Positions 54,782-63,218 of a stretch of DNA of 64,000 nucleotides are shown one piece after another; within the stretch, counting starts at the first letter, position 1; each line of letters starts with the position of its first letter. The translations under genes and the position numbers were made by a program. Origin of the DNA: an uncultured Acholeplasmatales bacterium (GTDB taxonomy: Bacteria; Bacillota_I; Bacilli_A; Acholeplasmatales; Anaeroplasmataceae); contig CALUXS010000009.1 in assembly GCA_944324805.1 (NCBI GenBank), positions 1 to 64,000 of the forward strand. Direction: 5' to 3'. Below the pieces are notes generated by a model. It worked only from the letters and a program-made list of their open reading frames with translations, searched no databases and was not told the DNA's origin.

Positions 54782-55324
54782 GCGATGCAAATTTTAGTGT
54801 CAACAAAATTATTTTTTTACTTTTAAAGAAAAATCGAGCTTTATTATTGTCCATTTTTTCAATTCTCAATTTGTCTAAAATTGTATTTTTTCATTTTTTA
54901 TAGCAATAGAGCCAAAATTATATTACAATATTATTTTTAACAATTAACATATCCACATACATATGTTTTATAAGACCATTCTTAAATAATTAAATGGTTA
55001 ACATAATATATATTATAGGAAGTTATTTAGATAACTAAAAGTGTTGAAATATGATTTGAAAAGTATTTATTTATACCTAATGATGGTGTTTTTTAACTAC
55101 TTTTATACCTTCTTCTTCTTGCTAACATAGGCATATATATTCAATGAATATGTTTATAGTGACTTTTTAAGAAAAAAAGAAAAAACGAAATGATAAAAGA
55201 CGTATAAATCACTTACTCAATTGCCATTATTCGTGTCACTTGGTATTATTTTAATAATAATTACATTTTGAATTATTACCAAATTATTTCTTCTTCTTTG
55301 CCATTTTTATATGCATAAAAAAAA

Positions 55325-55345
55325 AGAACCTTTTCAGGTTCTAAT
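55325..55345 (-). terminator. Terminator of the Fic-like gene
   Basis: On the minus strand AGAACC-TGAAAA-GGTTCT is followed by eight or more T residues. It overlaps the stop codon. Confidence 0.85.
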
Positions 55346-56429
55346 TTTCATCATCATTCATCATTAAATCATATAAGCTTAACTGTCTACTAGGAGTAGC
55401 TTCAAATCTTTCATAATCTACAAGCTTAATCCAACTGGCATTTCTTCCAACTCCGTTGGGTCTAATTTTATTTTCATCACGCATTCTTTTTAATGTTCTG
55501 TCAATGGTTGACATACTTACATATGGATGTTTTTCCCTAATTTCTTCTTTTGTGAACACTTCGCCAAGCTTCATAATTGTATTTTCTATATTGTAAGATT
55601 TCTTTATTTTAGAGTCAAATTCTGTATCACTAGCTAACTTATCTACCTTACCATATCCATTTAATAGCAAATCAACTATGAATAAATTTAGATCATTTGT
55701 TTGGGAAAATCCCTCTTTCCAGTTGAAATTGGCCTTTAAAACTGCAGCTTTAAATTCGTCATAACGATCATAAATCATCTCAAAAAAACTAACATATTTA
55801 AACATCTTAAATTTCTCTTTTAAAAGAAGTATGTATATTGAAATTAATGCAATAAATTCATTCCCATCACTGAATACATTTAAGTTAATTAAGTCGATGT
55901 AAAAGTTTGTTACCAATTGCGTTAATTCATATTTTTTTGAGTATACTAATTTACTATATTCATTTAAAAGATCATCCATTTTCTTACGTAAAGATTCCTT
56001 TTTTTTCTCAGTTAATAGGTTATTTTGATATTCTACTACTACTGTTTTATAGGAAATATTCTTCACTTCTTTATATAATCTTATACCTAAATGAAGCATT
56101 TCATTACTAGATAATACAAATTCCTCGCTTTTTTCCGATATTATTTTTAAGACATTTTTTATATTTCTAAGCATTTTTTCATCTAATGTTTTAGGTTCTG
56201 AATCCTTTTTTATTACCAATTTTTGACGATTATTTGATATATTTAACCCCATTAATTTGCCTATATAAAAAGTATCTCTTTCTATTGTCTGGCGAGTTAT
56301 TTGAGCTAAATTCGACTTTAAAACATTCTCATAATAAAAGTCTTTTCCTTTGTATTCATATAAGTATAATAGTCGGATTATTGTCTCGTTATTTATAGTC
56401 AATCTATCAATATTATTCAAACAATACAT
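55341..56429 (-). CDS. Fic-like protein with a degraded Fic motif and winged helix
   Basis: 362 residues. 'NFYIDLINLNVFSDGNEF' (about 175-192) aligns with the Fic core and its HPFxxGNGR motif: F, D, G, N are kept, but the catalytic His is N184, Pro is V185, and the final G and R are E191 and F192. Downstream 'IYDRYDEFKAAVLKANFNWKEG' (219-240) matches the segment after the core in bacterial Fic proteins, and 'KEEIREKHPYVSMSTIDRTL' (294-313) is the C-terminal winged helix found in them. AMP transfer is therefore unlikely; DNA binding or regulation is possible. RBS AAAGGAGTG supports the start. It is isolated by gene-free DNA on one side. Confidence 0.7.
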   Translation of the reverse strand: MYCLNNIDRLTINNETIIRLLYLYEYKGKDFYYENVLKSNLAQITRQTIERDTFYIGKLMGLNISNNRQKLVIKKDSEPKTLDEKMLRNIKNVLKIISEKSEEFVLSSNEMLHLGIRLYKEVKNISYKTVVVEYQNNLLTEKKKESLRKKMDDLLNEYSKLVYSKKYELTQLVTNFYIDLINLNVFSDGNEFIALISIYILLLKEKFKMFKYVSFFEMIYDRYDEFKAAVLKANFNWKEGFSQTNDLNLFIVDLLLNGYGKVDKLASDTEFDSKIKKSYNIENTIMKLGEVFTKEEIREKHPYVSMSTIDRTLKRMRDENKIRPNGVGRNASWIKLVDYERFEATPSRQLSLYDLMMNDDEN

Positions 56430-56522
56430 GTTTTCACTCCTTTTATTATATTATAATACATTTTATATAATCTTACAATATCATACTCAAAATTAAAAAA
56501 AGAATATGTTATTTATTTTGAA

Positions 56523-56557
56523 CAAAAAAATAAAAGCCTTGACATTATCAAGGCTTT
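56523..56557 (-). terminator. Terminator after nucleoside kinase gene
   Basis: AAAGCCTTGA-loop-TCAAGGCTTT, with T residues following on the minus strand. Confidence 0.85.
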
Positions 56558-56563
56558 AAAGAG

Positions 56564-58210
56564 TTACTTGTCGTCTGTATAGAATATTGAATCTCCTATA
56601 AATTCTCTTAAAATTGAATTACACGGTACCCATTTATCTTTAATATCTTTGAAATATTTCAAGAATTTAATTAATCTATTTGCCATAATATAGTATTCAC
56701 TATCAGGTTTTATCTTCTCTAAAAGAGGTAAAGCGTATTTTTTCATAACACATAATTCATATGTTAATTCGCTATTATATACATAATCAGCATTTTCTTG
56801 GTATGGATAAATCCACTTAAATTCTCCTCTTCTTACAGATGGCCAAATAGCCAAAGTTTTTTCACAATCATAATTTCTATAATTATGATCACGAACCATT
56901 CTACGAATTAATCTAATATCAGATAAACTTATTGGATTATGGTCATCAATATGTAACTGTGCTTGTGGTGATATATATATTCTAAATTTTTGATGACTAG
57001 GAACGGATGGTGTCAAATCATCATTTAATGCATGAATACCTTCAATCATTATCGGTTGATGAGGTGCTAACTTAACTGTTCTTCCTTCCTTACGAGAAGA
57101 TGTTTCAAAATCAAAGTGCGGTAAAGTTACTTCTTCTCCTGCAATTAATTTACACATATGATCGTTGAATAGCTCTCTATCTAAGGCGTCTATATGCTCT
57201 AAATCAGGCTTTCCGTTTTCGTCTTTTGGAGCTAAATTTATACCTAAATAATAATCATCAATTGATATCATTAAAGGAGTTATTCCTCTGCTCATAAGTT
57301 CTATTCTAAGTCTATTAGTGAATGTCGTTTTTCCACTAGATGATGGTCCAGCAATTGCGATTAATCTAATATCTTCAATATTATTTTTAATCTTTAAACC
57401 TAATTCAGCTAACATGTTATTATGCTTAGTTTCACATAAATTTATGAATTCTAAAGACTTACCTTCCTCAACGATTTGATTCATTTGAGCTATATAGCTA
57501 GCCTCTGAAATTCTACCCCAATTATTGGCTTCTTTTAAAGCATTAGAAAACACTGGAGCATCTTCAAATGGAGGTATTTGACCATTTGTCTCTGATCTAG
57601 GATATTGAATAACAAAGCCAGGAGAATATAGCCTGAAAATGTAGTTATTAATGTAGCCAGTAGAAGGTAACATGTATCCAAACATGTAATTCTTATATTC
57701 CTCACATTCATAAATATGAACAGTATCTTCAGGTCTATATTTAAGAATTTTTACCTTATCATGATAATTATGCTTTTCATAATAAGCAATTGCTTCTTCC
57801 TTTGTCAAAGTTTTCCTTGTAATTGGATAGTCAGCTGCAATGATTTTATCTAATTCTGATTTTATTTTATCCATATCCTGCTTTGTGAAAGGACGATTTA
57901 TATTACTTACTGCAACAAATATAGCCCTAGAAATGCTGTAATTAAATATTATACGGCAATTAGGAAAAACACGTTTAGCTGCCATTACAACTAAATATCG
58001 TAAAGTAGATTGATAAATTCTTACTGCATCAGAATCAGTCAAATCTAAGAATTGGACACTAGCATCTGAGTTTACGATGTAATCTAGTTCTCTAATTCTA
58101 TTATTAACTCTAGCTGCTTGATATTTTTTTCTTTCATTCTCATCAAGCAACTGTTGTAGCCTTATAGGCTCATCAAAAAATTTTTCTTTATTTGCGACAA
58201 CAATCTTCAA
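56564..58210 (-). CDS. Nucleoside (uridine) kinase with ThrRS-type N-terminal domains
   Basis: 548 residues. The N-terminal 270 or so combine a TGS-like and a threonyl-tRNA-synthetase second-additional-domain-like region (compare 'VHIYECEEYKNYMFGYMLPS' and 'TKEEAIAYYEKH'). The C-terminal half is a phosphoribulokinase/uridine-kinase domain: Walker A 'GPSSSGKTTFTNRL' (about 293-306), 'ISIDDYYLG', 'PHFDFETSSR', and 'MIEGIHALN'. This combination is a known Firmicute and Thermotoga nucleoside-kinase form. Exact nucleoside is unproven. It is a lone gene between terminator and AT-rich DNA. Confidence 0.88.
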   Translation of the reverse strand: MKIVVANKEKFFDEPIRLQQLLDENERKKYQAARVNNRIRELDYIVNSDASVQFLDLTDSDAVRIYQSTLRYLVVMAAKRVFPNCRIIFNYSISRAIFVAVSNINRPFTKQDMDKIKSELDKIIAADYPITRKTLTKEEAIAYYEKHNYHDKVKILKYRPEDTVHIYECEEYKNYMFGYMLPSTGYINNYIFRLYSPGFVIQYPRSETNGQIPPFEDAPVFSNALKEANNWGRISEASYIAQMNQIVEEGKSLEFINLCETKHNNMLAELGLKIKNNIEDIRLIAIAGPSSSGKTTFTNRLRIELMSRGITPLMISIDDYYLGINLAPKDENGKPDLEHIDALDRELFNDHMCKLIAGEEVTLPHFDFETSSRKEGRTVKLAPHQPIMIEGIHALNDDLTPSVPSHQKFRIYISPQAQLHIDDHNPISLSDIRLIRRMVRDHNYRNYDCEKTLAIWPSVRRGEFKWIYPYQENADYVYNSELTYELCVMKKYALPLLEKIKPDSEYYIMANRLIKFLKYFKDIKDKWVPCNSILREFIGDSIFYTDDK

Positions 58211-58304
58211 AATATCATCTCCTATAATTTCATTAACAAACTAATTTCAAAAAACATTTATTATAGTTTACATAAATTATTATAGCAATATTCATATATA
58301 GATA

Positions 58305-58325
58305 ATCTAGTTTTATATACTATAT
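58305..58325. repeat. CTAG dyad relative inside a larger dyad
   Basis: ATCTAG-TTTTATATA-CTATAT; one base of the right arm differs from CTAGAT. It is nested in the ATAGCAATA/TATTGCTAT dyad. Confidence 0.4.
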
Positions 58326-58483
58326 TGCTATTGAAATTTTTTTGTGGCTTATCGCATTTACTATTTTACATTATTTTTTTAAAAAAATAAAGAATATAAC
58401 CATCTGTAATTATTTTTCTATATAGTTTTCTTTATTTGTAAATATCATTTACATCACGCTATAGTTATTTTTTTAAGTATTCA

Positions 58484-58504
58484 ACGTAGTTTTAAATACT
58501 AGAT
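58484..58504. repeat. CTAG dyad relative
   Basis: ACGTAG-TTTTAAATA-CTAGAT: intact right arm and spacer length, two changes in the left arm. Confidence 0.4.
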
Positions 58505-59149
58505 ACATCTTGAAATAATTTATATTCATTATTGGATTACTATATTAATACTCCAAATATAGTTAATATGCATATGTAAAACTAATATCTATTTATCGAA
58601 AACATATTTAATAATTATAATTATATAGTTTATTATTTTAGTTACCATATTTACTAGTATTTATTACTATTTAAATAAATTTTTATTATTTTCAAAAAAA
58701 TGTCAAATTTTATTCTTTATTTAAGCCAAAAAAAATTATAAAAAATTTATCAATTGCATTTATAACAATACAGTTTTTATGAACTAGATATTAAGTTTTT
58801 AAAAACTACATTGTTATAAAATTGATTTTGTTATACTGTGCTACTAAAGAATTCCATAAATTGTCTAATAATTTTATTCTATTTTTTTCATTAAAATAAA
58901 TGTTGTTATTAAATAAATAACTACATTTCCATAAATTAATTTTTACTTTACCTCTAAAAATTTAATAAACTAAGTATTTTAAATTTTGAATTATATTATT
59001 TTCTAAAATGTTATTAATTATCTGATATTTTATCTATGAAAACTATATTATTTATATTAAAATTATTAAATTACATTTTTTAGTACATGCAAATTGTTTT
59101 ATGATTACTTCTTAGATTACAATAACTTTTAGCTTTATCTAAAATAACA

Positions 59150-59887
59150 ATCCACCCGTTCAACGGGTGGTATTTAGACTACCCTATAATGGACTAATAC
59201 TTAACAAGCCCCTCCAAGTGGCATTTAAAAAGCCTGACAATCGTTACTTGTCACTTGCAGCTGCTTATGAAGCAACTTTTATTTTTGGGCCTTTTTGAAT
59301 GAATCTACATATTCTTGTTTTGTCAAATTATCTTCCTTCATATCCTCAAGTTCTTGATTTCTTATATATTCTCTTACTACTTTATCCTTCAAACCAACGG
59401 TCGAAACAAAGTGCCCTTTTCCCAAAAATTTCTATGCCATATTTATATTTTAAATTTGCATGCCTTTTAAATATCATCAAGCTACTTTTCCCCTTCAAGT
59501 ACCCCATAAATGAAGATACTGCCAATTTGGTTTGTATAGCCAATAACATATTAATATGATCTTTCATTGCGTGTGATTCAATTATTTCAACTTCTTTATA
59601 CTCACACAATGTTCTTAATATTTTCCCTACATCACTTTTTAATTTACCATATATTTCTTTCCTTCTATATTTAGGGATAAATACAATATGATACTAAGAG
59701 TTTCATCTAGTATGCGATAAACTAGAAGCATCATTTGGTTTTGTTTCCATTTGATTGCCTAATTATAATGTTTTCAATTGCCAGACCAATTACATTATAT
59801 TGGAAGCTTTTATTTTACACAAAACTTCCGTTTTTCATTTCTCACCTGCATAGCAGGCGTTTTTATGTGAGGCTTCGCCTAACATAA
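59150..59887 (-). mobile_element. Decayed IS200/IS605-type element
   Basis: A single Y1 transposase remnant on the minus strand is flanked by hairpins as in this family. Right end: CCACCCGTT-C-AACGGGTGG (59152-59170), a 9-bp perfect stem. Left end: TTATGT-G-AGGC-TTC-GCCT-A-ACATAA (59863-59887). There are no terminal inverted repeats, as expected. No accessory tnpB is present. Ends are approximate; it lies between AT-rich DNA and the barnase/barstar unit. Confidence 0.8.
59279..59750 (-). pseudogene. tnpA: Inactivated IS200-type transposase (tnpA)
   Basis: Three pieces together spell a full-length Y1 (HUH) transposase. The N-terminus from ATG 59750 reads SSLSHTR-stop-NS-stop-YHIVFIPKYRRK, where functional relatives have W and CK at the stops (TGA and TAG). 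The middle, 'MKDHINMLLAIQTKLAVSSF', 'YLKGKSSLMIF' and 'HANLKYKYG', is open. After a frameshift near 59430, 'FLGKGHFVSTVGLKDKVVRE' and 'YIRNQELEDMKEDNLTKQEY' continue to a stop at 59279. The HUH histidine pair lies in 'ESHAMKDHINM' rather than the canonical spacing. Two stops and one frameshift rule out activity. Confidence 0.88.
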
Positions 59888-59920
59888 TAAAAAAACTAGG
59901 ATGATTCATCCTAGTTTTAG
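59885..59920 (-). terminator. Terminator of the pot-barnase-barstar operon
   Basis: AAAACTAGGATGA and TCATCCTAGTTTT (59892-59918) form a 13-bp perfect dyad; on the minus strand a run of T residues follows. It closes the barstar side of the operon. Confidence 0.88.
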
Positions 59921-59998
59921 TTTAAGTAAAACCATAATCCATCTAATTTTTTACTAGTTGAACTATAGGTTATTAATAAGATTTTCTTTAATTTTTAT

Positions 59999-60241
59999 TT
60001 AAATCAAAATATTAATTTTTCTATTTATTTTATTTGCATCTATAAAACAATCATAAACTTTAGAAAATTTATTAAAGTTTATAAATTCTATAGTAATGTC
60101 ATAATCAATATCACATAAACTATCGAAAAGAGCATCTAAATTTTTACCATAATATTCTGGAAAATGAAGTTTGCATTTTATGTATTCATGTAAATCATCC
60201 ATTGTTTTAAAGTCATTACCATTAAGCAACAAATACTCCAT
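59999..60241 (-). CDS. Barstar-family ribonuclease inhibitor (immunity protein)
   Basis: 80 residues. 'LLLNGNDFKTMDDLHEYIKC' and 'FPEYYGKNLDALFDSL' are the first strand and the barnase-binding helix and loop of barstar. The residues that contact barnase's active site are kept: Y30, G32, N34, D36, and D40 (Asp39 of B. amyloliquefaciens barstar); W38 is F39. The last strand 'KINILI' closes the fold, about 10 residues shorter than classical barstar. ATG 60241 overlaps the barnase gene by 20 bases; GAGGAAG lies inside the barnase codons with 9-base spacing. Coupled translation would supply antidote with toxin. Confidence 0.92.
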   Translation of the reverse strand: MEYLLLNGNDFKTMDDLHEYIKCKLHFPEYYGKNLDALFDSLCDIDYDITIEFINFNKFSKVYDCFIDANKINRKINILI

Positions 60242-61280
60242 TTACAAACACTTCCTCAAAACTTGAATAATGATCTCCTGTATAATATGCACTTAGTGTT
60301 TTTATAGAGAATACCACTCTTTTTTCGTTTCTACCACCACCAGTATATTCAATATCACATTCTTGATATGAATCATTTTTTGGTAGTAATCCTTCTCTAT
60401 TTTGGAACACATCTCCACCACAACTAATCAAATTATCTTTTGACCAATCTTTTTTCATATCATAAAACACATCTTTTTTATAATAATTTTTTGGCAATTT
60501 TTTAAATGTTATTATATACAATGAAACTTCATATTTAGTATTATATATATCATCCTCATAGACATACAAATTTAGCTCAGGAAGATATCCATAATTTTCA
60601 TTAGTCGCTTCGACTACTACAAAAATTTTTGTTGTTTTTGTTATTCCTTCATAGGAAACTGATATGGTTAGTTCAACTACTATATTTTCATTTCTTCTAT
60701 TAATAGTAGCTAAAACATAATCTGATGTCTCATTATCTTCTATTGTTATAGAATCATTACTGCTATTCCAATCTATATCAATTCTAGTATCATCAATTAC
60801 TATGTAATTTATCAGTTGAAAGTCTTCTGAAACGATTGAGTCATTTTCTTTTATATCTAAACTATCTAAAGATTCTTTTATACTTTCTTGAACTTTACTA
60901 TTACTTGGTAAAACAACTAAATTAAATATTTTTGAAGCACTAACATATGAATTATTAATTGTAGCTGTCACTGTCACTTTTGTCTCTTCACTTGGGTAAA
61001 TTAACTGTCCTTTAACTATATCAACATTTTTATATTGAACAAATTTTAGATAATTTGTATTACTAGATGTCCATTCTACTTTATACTTGTTTTCTTTACC
61101 AATTACGTAACTATCTACATATATATCGTCTGAAATATTGTAATTACCTTCGTTAATTTCTAATTTATCAACAAGTTCATTTAAATTATCTTTTTCATCA
61201 TTATCTTTTTTATTATCGCAACTACTTAAACAAAAAATTAATAAAAGTATCACGAAAAAGTTACTTATTTTTTTTATCAT
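60222..61280 (-). CDS. Lipoprotein with two Ig-like domains and a C-terminal barnase RNase
   Basis: 352 residues. Signal peptide ends in lipobox LSSC (C21), so the protein is lipid-anchored outside the membrane. Residues about 45-125 and 140-225 are two atrophied bacterial Ig-like domains ('YKVEWTSSN', 'VTVTATINN', 'IDIDWNSSN', 'VVELTISVSY'). Residues 235-348 are barnase: 'LPKNYYKKD', 'GGDVFQNREGLLP', 'ECDIEYTGGGRNEKR', 'YYTGDHYSSFEEVF'. Equivalents of barnase K27 (K269), R59 (R295), E73 (E307), R83 (R317), R87 (R321) and H102 (H337) are all present, so it should be active. It starts one base after the potD stop. Confidence 0.92.
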   Translation of the reverse strand: MIKKISNFFVILLLIFCLSSCDNKKDNDEKDNLNELVDKLEINEGNYNISDDIYVDSYVIGKENKYKVEWTSSNTNYLKFVQYKNVDIVKGQLIYPSEETKVTVTATINNSYVSASKIFNLVVLPSNSKVQESIKESLDSLDIKENDSIVSEDFQLINYIVIDDTRIDIDWNSSNDSITIEDNETSDYVLATINRRNENIVVELTISVSYEGITKTTKIFVVVEATNENYGYLPELNLYVYEDDIYNTKYEVSLYIITFKKLPKNYYKKDVFYDMKKDWSKDNLISCGGDVFQNREGLLPKNDSYQECDIEYTGGGRNEKRVVFSIKTLSAYYTGDHYSSFEEVFVNGVFVA

Positions 61281-61281
61281 T

Positions 61282-62394
61282 TTAATACCTTACTTCTAAA
61301 TATAATTTTTCTAAATATCTATAGGTTTCATCACCTAAGTCCTTATATACTTCAGCTTTTCCCTTTGCTTCATTAACGATTAATGCTGGATTATAAGCCT
61401 TAATGCTAGTAATATCAATCCAATCCTCTGAATTCATTACATCATTGTACACACTTTCTAATGTAGGGCAATAACCAACGGCATCAGTGTTTGCATAACT
61501 ATTATCTTTATCTAACATAAAATTAATAAATTCATATGCTAGTTCTGTTTCTGCAGATGTTATTGGAATAACCATTCCATCATAAAAGACATTATTAGCT
61601 TTTGTTGGTGCATATATTGAGTAATTTTCTATATTATCTGGATTTGTACCATCTAAGTCAGAATAAAATGCATCAAAGAAATCACCTGAATACACGAGCG
61701 CAACATCGATGTTACCTGCTGCTACACCTATTTTTAATTCGTCTGTTCCCCAAATCGAAAACTTTCTATTTTTTAAAAGGCTTGCTGCTTTTTCAAGCTC
61801 ATCCTTCGAAGTTGTATTTAGTGAATAACCCAAGTATAATTCTGCGACTGCAAAAGCATCTCTAGATGAATCATACATTGCTACTTTAGCTCCATCAGGC
61901 AAAACATCTTCAAAGAAAACTCCAAAGCCATATTCCTCAATAATCTCACCAATATTTGGATAATTTTTCTTACTATACATTATTCCTAGTGATCCCCAAA
62001 AATATGGAATATAATAATTTTTATATACTATGTTTTTGTCATTATACATTAATTCTTCTAGTTCATCAACAAACATATTTTCATCATAATTATCTAATTT
62101 ACTATGATCTATTTCTAACAATAAATTTTCATTATATAATTTATCAATCATATAATCAGATGGTATAGCAATGTCATAAGGAACTTTTCTATTCAGTATG
62201 TTTGCATACATTTGTTCGTTAGATGTTGTAGTTAGTTCTGTAACAACACAATTATATTTTTCTTCAAATTCCCGAACTAGATCATAGGATAAATAATCTT
62301 GCCAATTTAATATTATTAATTCTTTATAATATTTACAACTACAAAGAGTGAAAATCCCTATTAAAAAGGAGAAAATTGATAACATCTTCTTCAT
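61282..62394 (-). CDS. potD: Spermidine/putrescine-binding lipoprotein PotD
   Basis: 370-residue family-1-type polyamine-binding protein. Signal peptide ends in LCSC (C20). 'LNWQDYLSYDLVREFEEKYN', 'YDIAIPSDYMIDKLYNENLL', 'WGSLGIMYSK' and 'GAKVAMYDSSRDAFAVA' are PotD hallmarks, with the acidic and aromatic polyamine-contacting residues (for example 'SDYM', 'DGMVIP'). It overlaps potC by four bases. It delivers spermidine or putrescine to PotBC; PotA would lie beyond the right edge of the window. Confidence 0.94.
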   Translation of the reverse strand: MKKMLSIFSFLIGIFTLCSCKYYKELIILNWQDYLSYDLVREFEEKYNCVVTELTTTSNEQMYANILNRKVPYDIAIPSDYMIDKLYNENLLLEIDHSKLDNYDENMFVDELEELMYNDKNIVYKNYYIPYFWGSLGIMYSKKNYPNIGEIIEEYGFGVFFEDVLPDGAKVAMYDSSRDAFAVAELYLGYSLNTTSKDELEKAASLLKNRKFSIWGTDELKIGVAAGNIDVALVYSGDFFDAFYSDLDGTNPDNIENYSIYAPTKANNVFYDGMVIPITSAETELAYEFINFMLDKDNSYANTDAVGYCPTLESVYNDVMNSEDWIDITSIKAYNPALIVNEAKGKAEVYKDLGDETYRYLEKLYLEVRY

Positions 62395-63218
62395 TTATGC
62401 GAACGCTCCTTCTTTTTTATGACAATAAACTGATATCCAATTACTATTATTATAGTAAGTACAATTAAAAGGGTATTATAGGCGCATGCTTGATTCCATA
62501 ATCCATTTCGTAAAGTTTTTAAACTACCATAAAGCCAAGTTGAGAAATTTTGACGCTTTCCGGTTACAAAATAAGTAATAATGAAATCATCTATACTCAT
62601 TGTAAAAGCTAATAGAGCGCCAGAAATTATACCTGATTTTATATTAGGTATTATGACCTTTTGAAGTGCAAATTTTGGACTACAACCTAAATCTAATGCC
62701 GCATCATATAAACTATCATTTAATTCACTTAACTTAGGTAAAACGCTTAAAATAACATATGGAGTAGAAAATAACACATGAGCAATAATTGTTGTAGTTG
62801 TACCTAATATGTTTCTACCAATTAACATACTTACTAACTGAAAAATAACTAATAAAAATGCAGCCGTAACAATATCAGCATTTAGTATAGGTACGTTGTT
62901 TAACATTATAAATCTTTTTTTATTTTTACGGGATAAACCATTAATTCCTATTGCAGATATAACCCCAAAAACAACAGAAATAATAGTTGAAATGATAGAA
63001 ACTTCTAGTGTATATGTAATTGCATTCATTAAACTTCTAGAAGTCCACATTTTTTGATACCATTCAAATGTAAAACCTGACATTGATAATCCAAATTTAT
63101 CAGTTGAAAAACTAGTTAATGCAATTACTAAAATAGGAAAATACGTAATTATTAAAATACTTACTAAAAAAACTATTGAAATAATTTTAATTAATAGAGA
63201 GGAACTTTTTTTGCTCAT
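62391..63218 (-). CDS. potC: Spermidine/putrescine ABC permease PotC
   Basis: 275 residues, six membrane helices. N-terminal 'FLVSILIITYFPILVIALTS' and the EAA loop 'DAALDLGCSPKFALQKVIIP' (about 170-190) identify a type I polyamine permease of the PotC kind. A second conserved stretch, 'FTMSIDDFIITYFVTGKRQN', is also typical. It overlaps potB by four bases and potD by four, so the genes are translated in step. Confidence 0.94.
   Translation of the reverse strand: MSKKSSSLLIKIISIVFLVSILIITYFPILVIALTSFSTDKFGLSMSGFTFEWYQKMWTSRSLMNAITYTLEVSIISTIISVVFGVISAIGINGLSRKNKKRFIMLNNVPILNADIVTAAFLLVIFQLVSMLIGRNILGTTTTIIAHVLFSTPYVILSVLPKLSELNDSLYDAALDLGCSPKFALQKVIIPNIKSGIISGALLAFTMSIDDFIITYFVTGKRQNFSTWLYGSLKTLRNGLWNQACAYNTLLIVLTIIIVIGYQFIVIKKKERSHK

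Larger units (their letters stand above)
53451..55320. other. 1.9-kb AT-rich stretch without genes
   Basis: No reading frame over 60 codons with a ribosome site is seen on either strand. The sequence is mostly short A and T runs, denser in A/T than the genes. Two CTAG dyads (53463 and 54761) and a short direct repeat AAATTCAA near 54340-54360 are the only structure seen. It could be decayed coding DNA, an AT-rich binding or attachment region, or unannotated RNA. No tRNA, rRNA or CRISPR repeats are recognisable. Confidence 0.5.
58211..59149. other. 0.94-kb AT-rich stretch without genes
   Basis: No coding region is seen. Features: a long-range dyad ATAGCAATA (58282-58290) with TATTGCTAT (58322-58330) enclosing a CTAG dyad, and CTAG-related dyads at 58305 and 58484. 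The promoter of the kinase gene on the minus strand must lie at its left end but is not obvious. Confidence 0.45.

Noticed and set aside
53451-59149. CTAG dyads as a degenerate CRISPR array
   Set aside because: Copies are irregularly spaced, too short and not tandem; no cas genes are present.
59279-59750. TGA at a tryptophan position in the transposase as a hint of the mycoplasma genetic code
   Set aside because: The same gene also has a TAG and a frameshift, and good genes in the window end in TGA (for example rel and mscS) while using TGG for Trp. Simple decay explains it.
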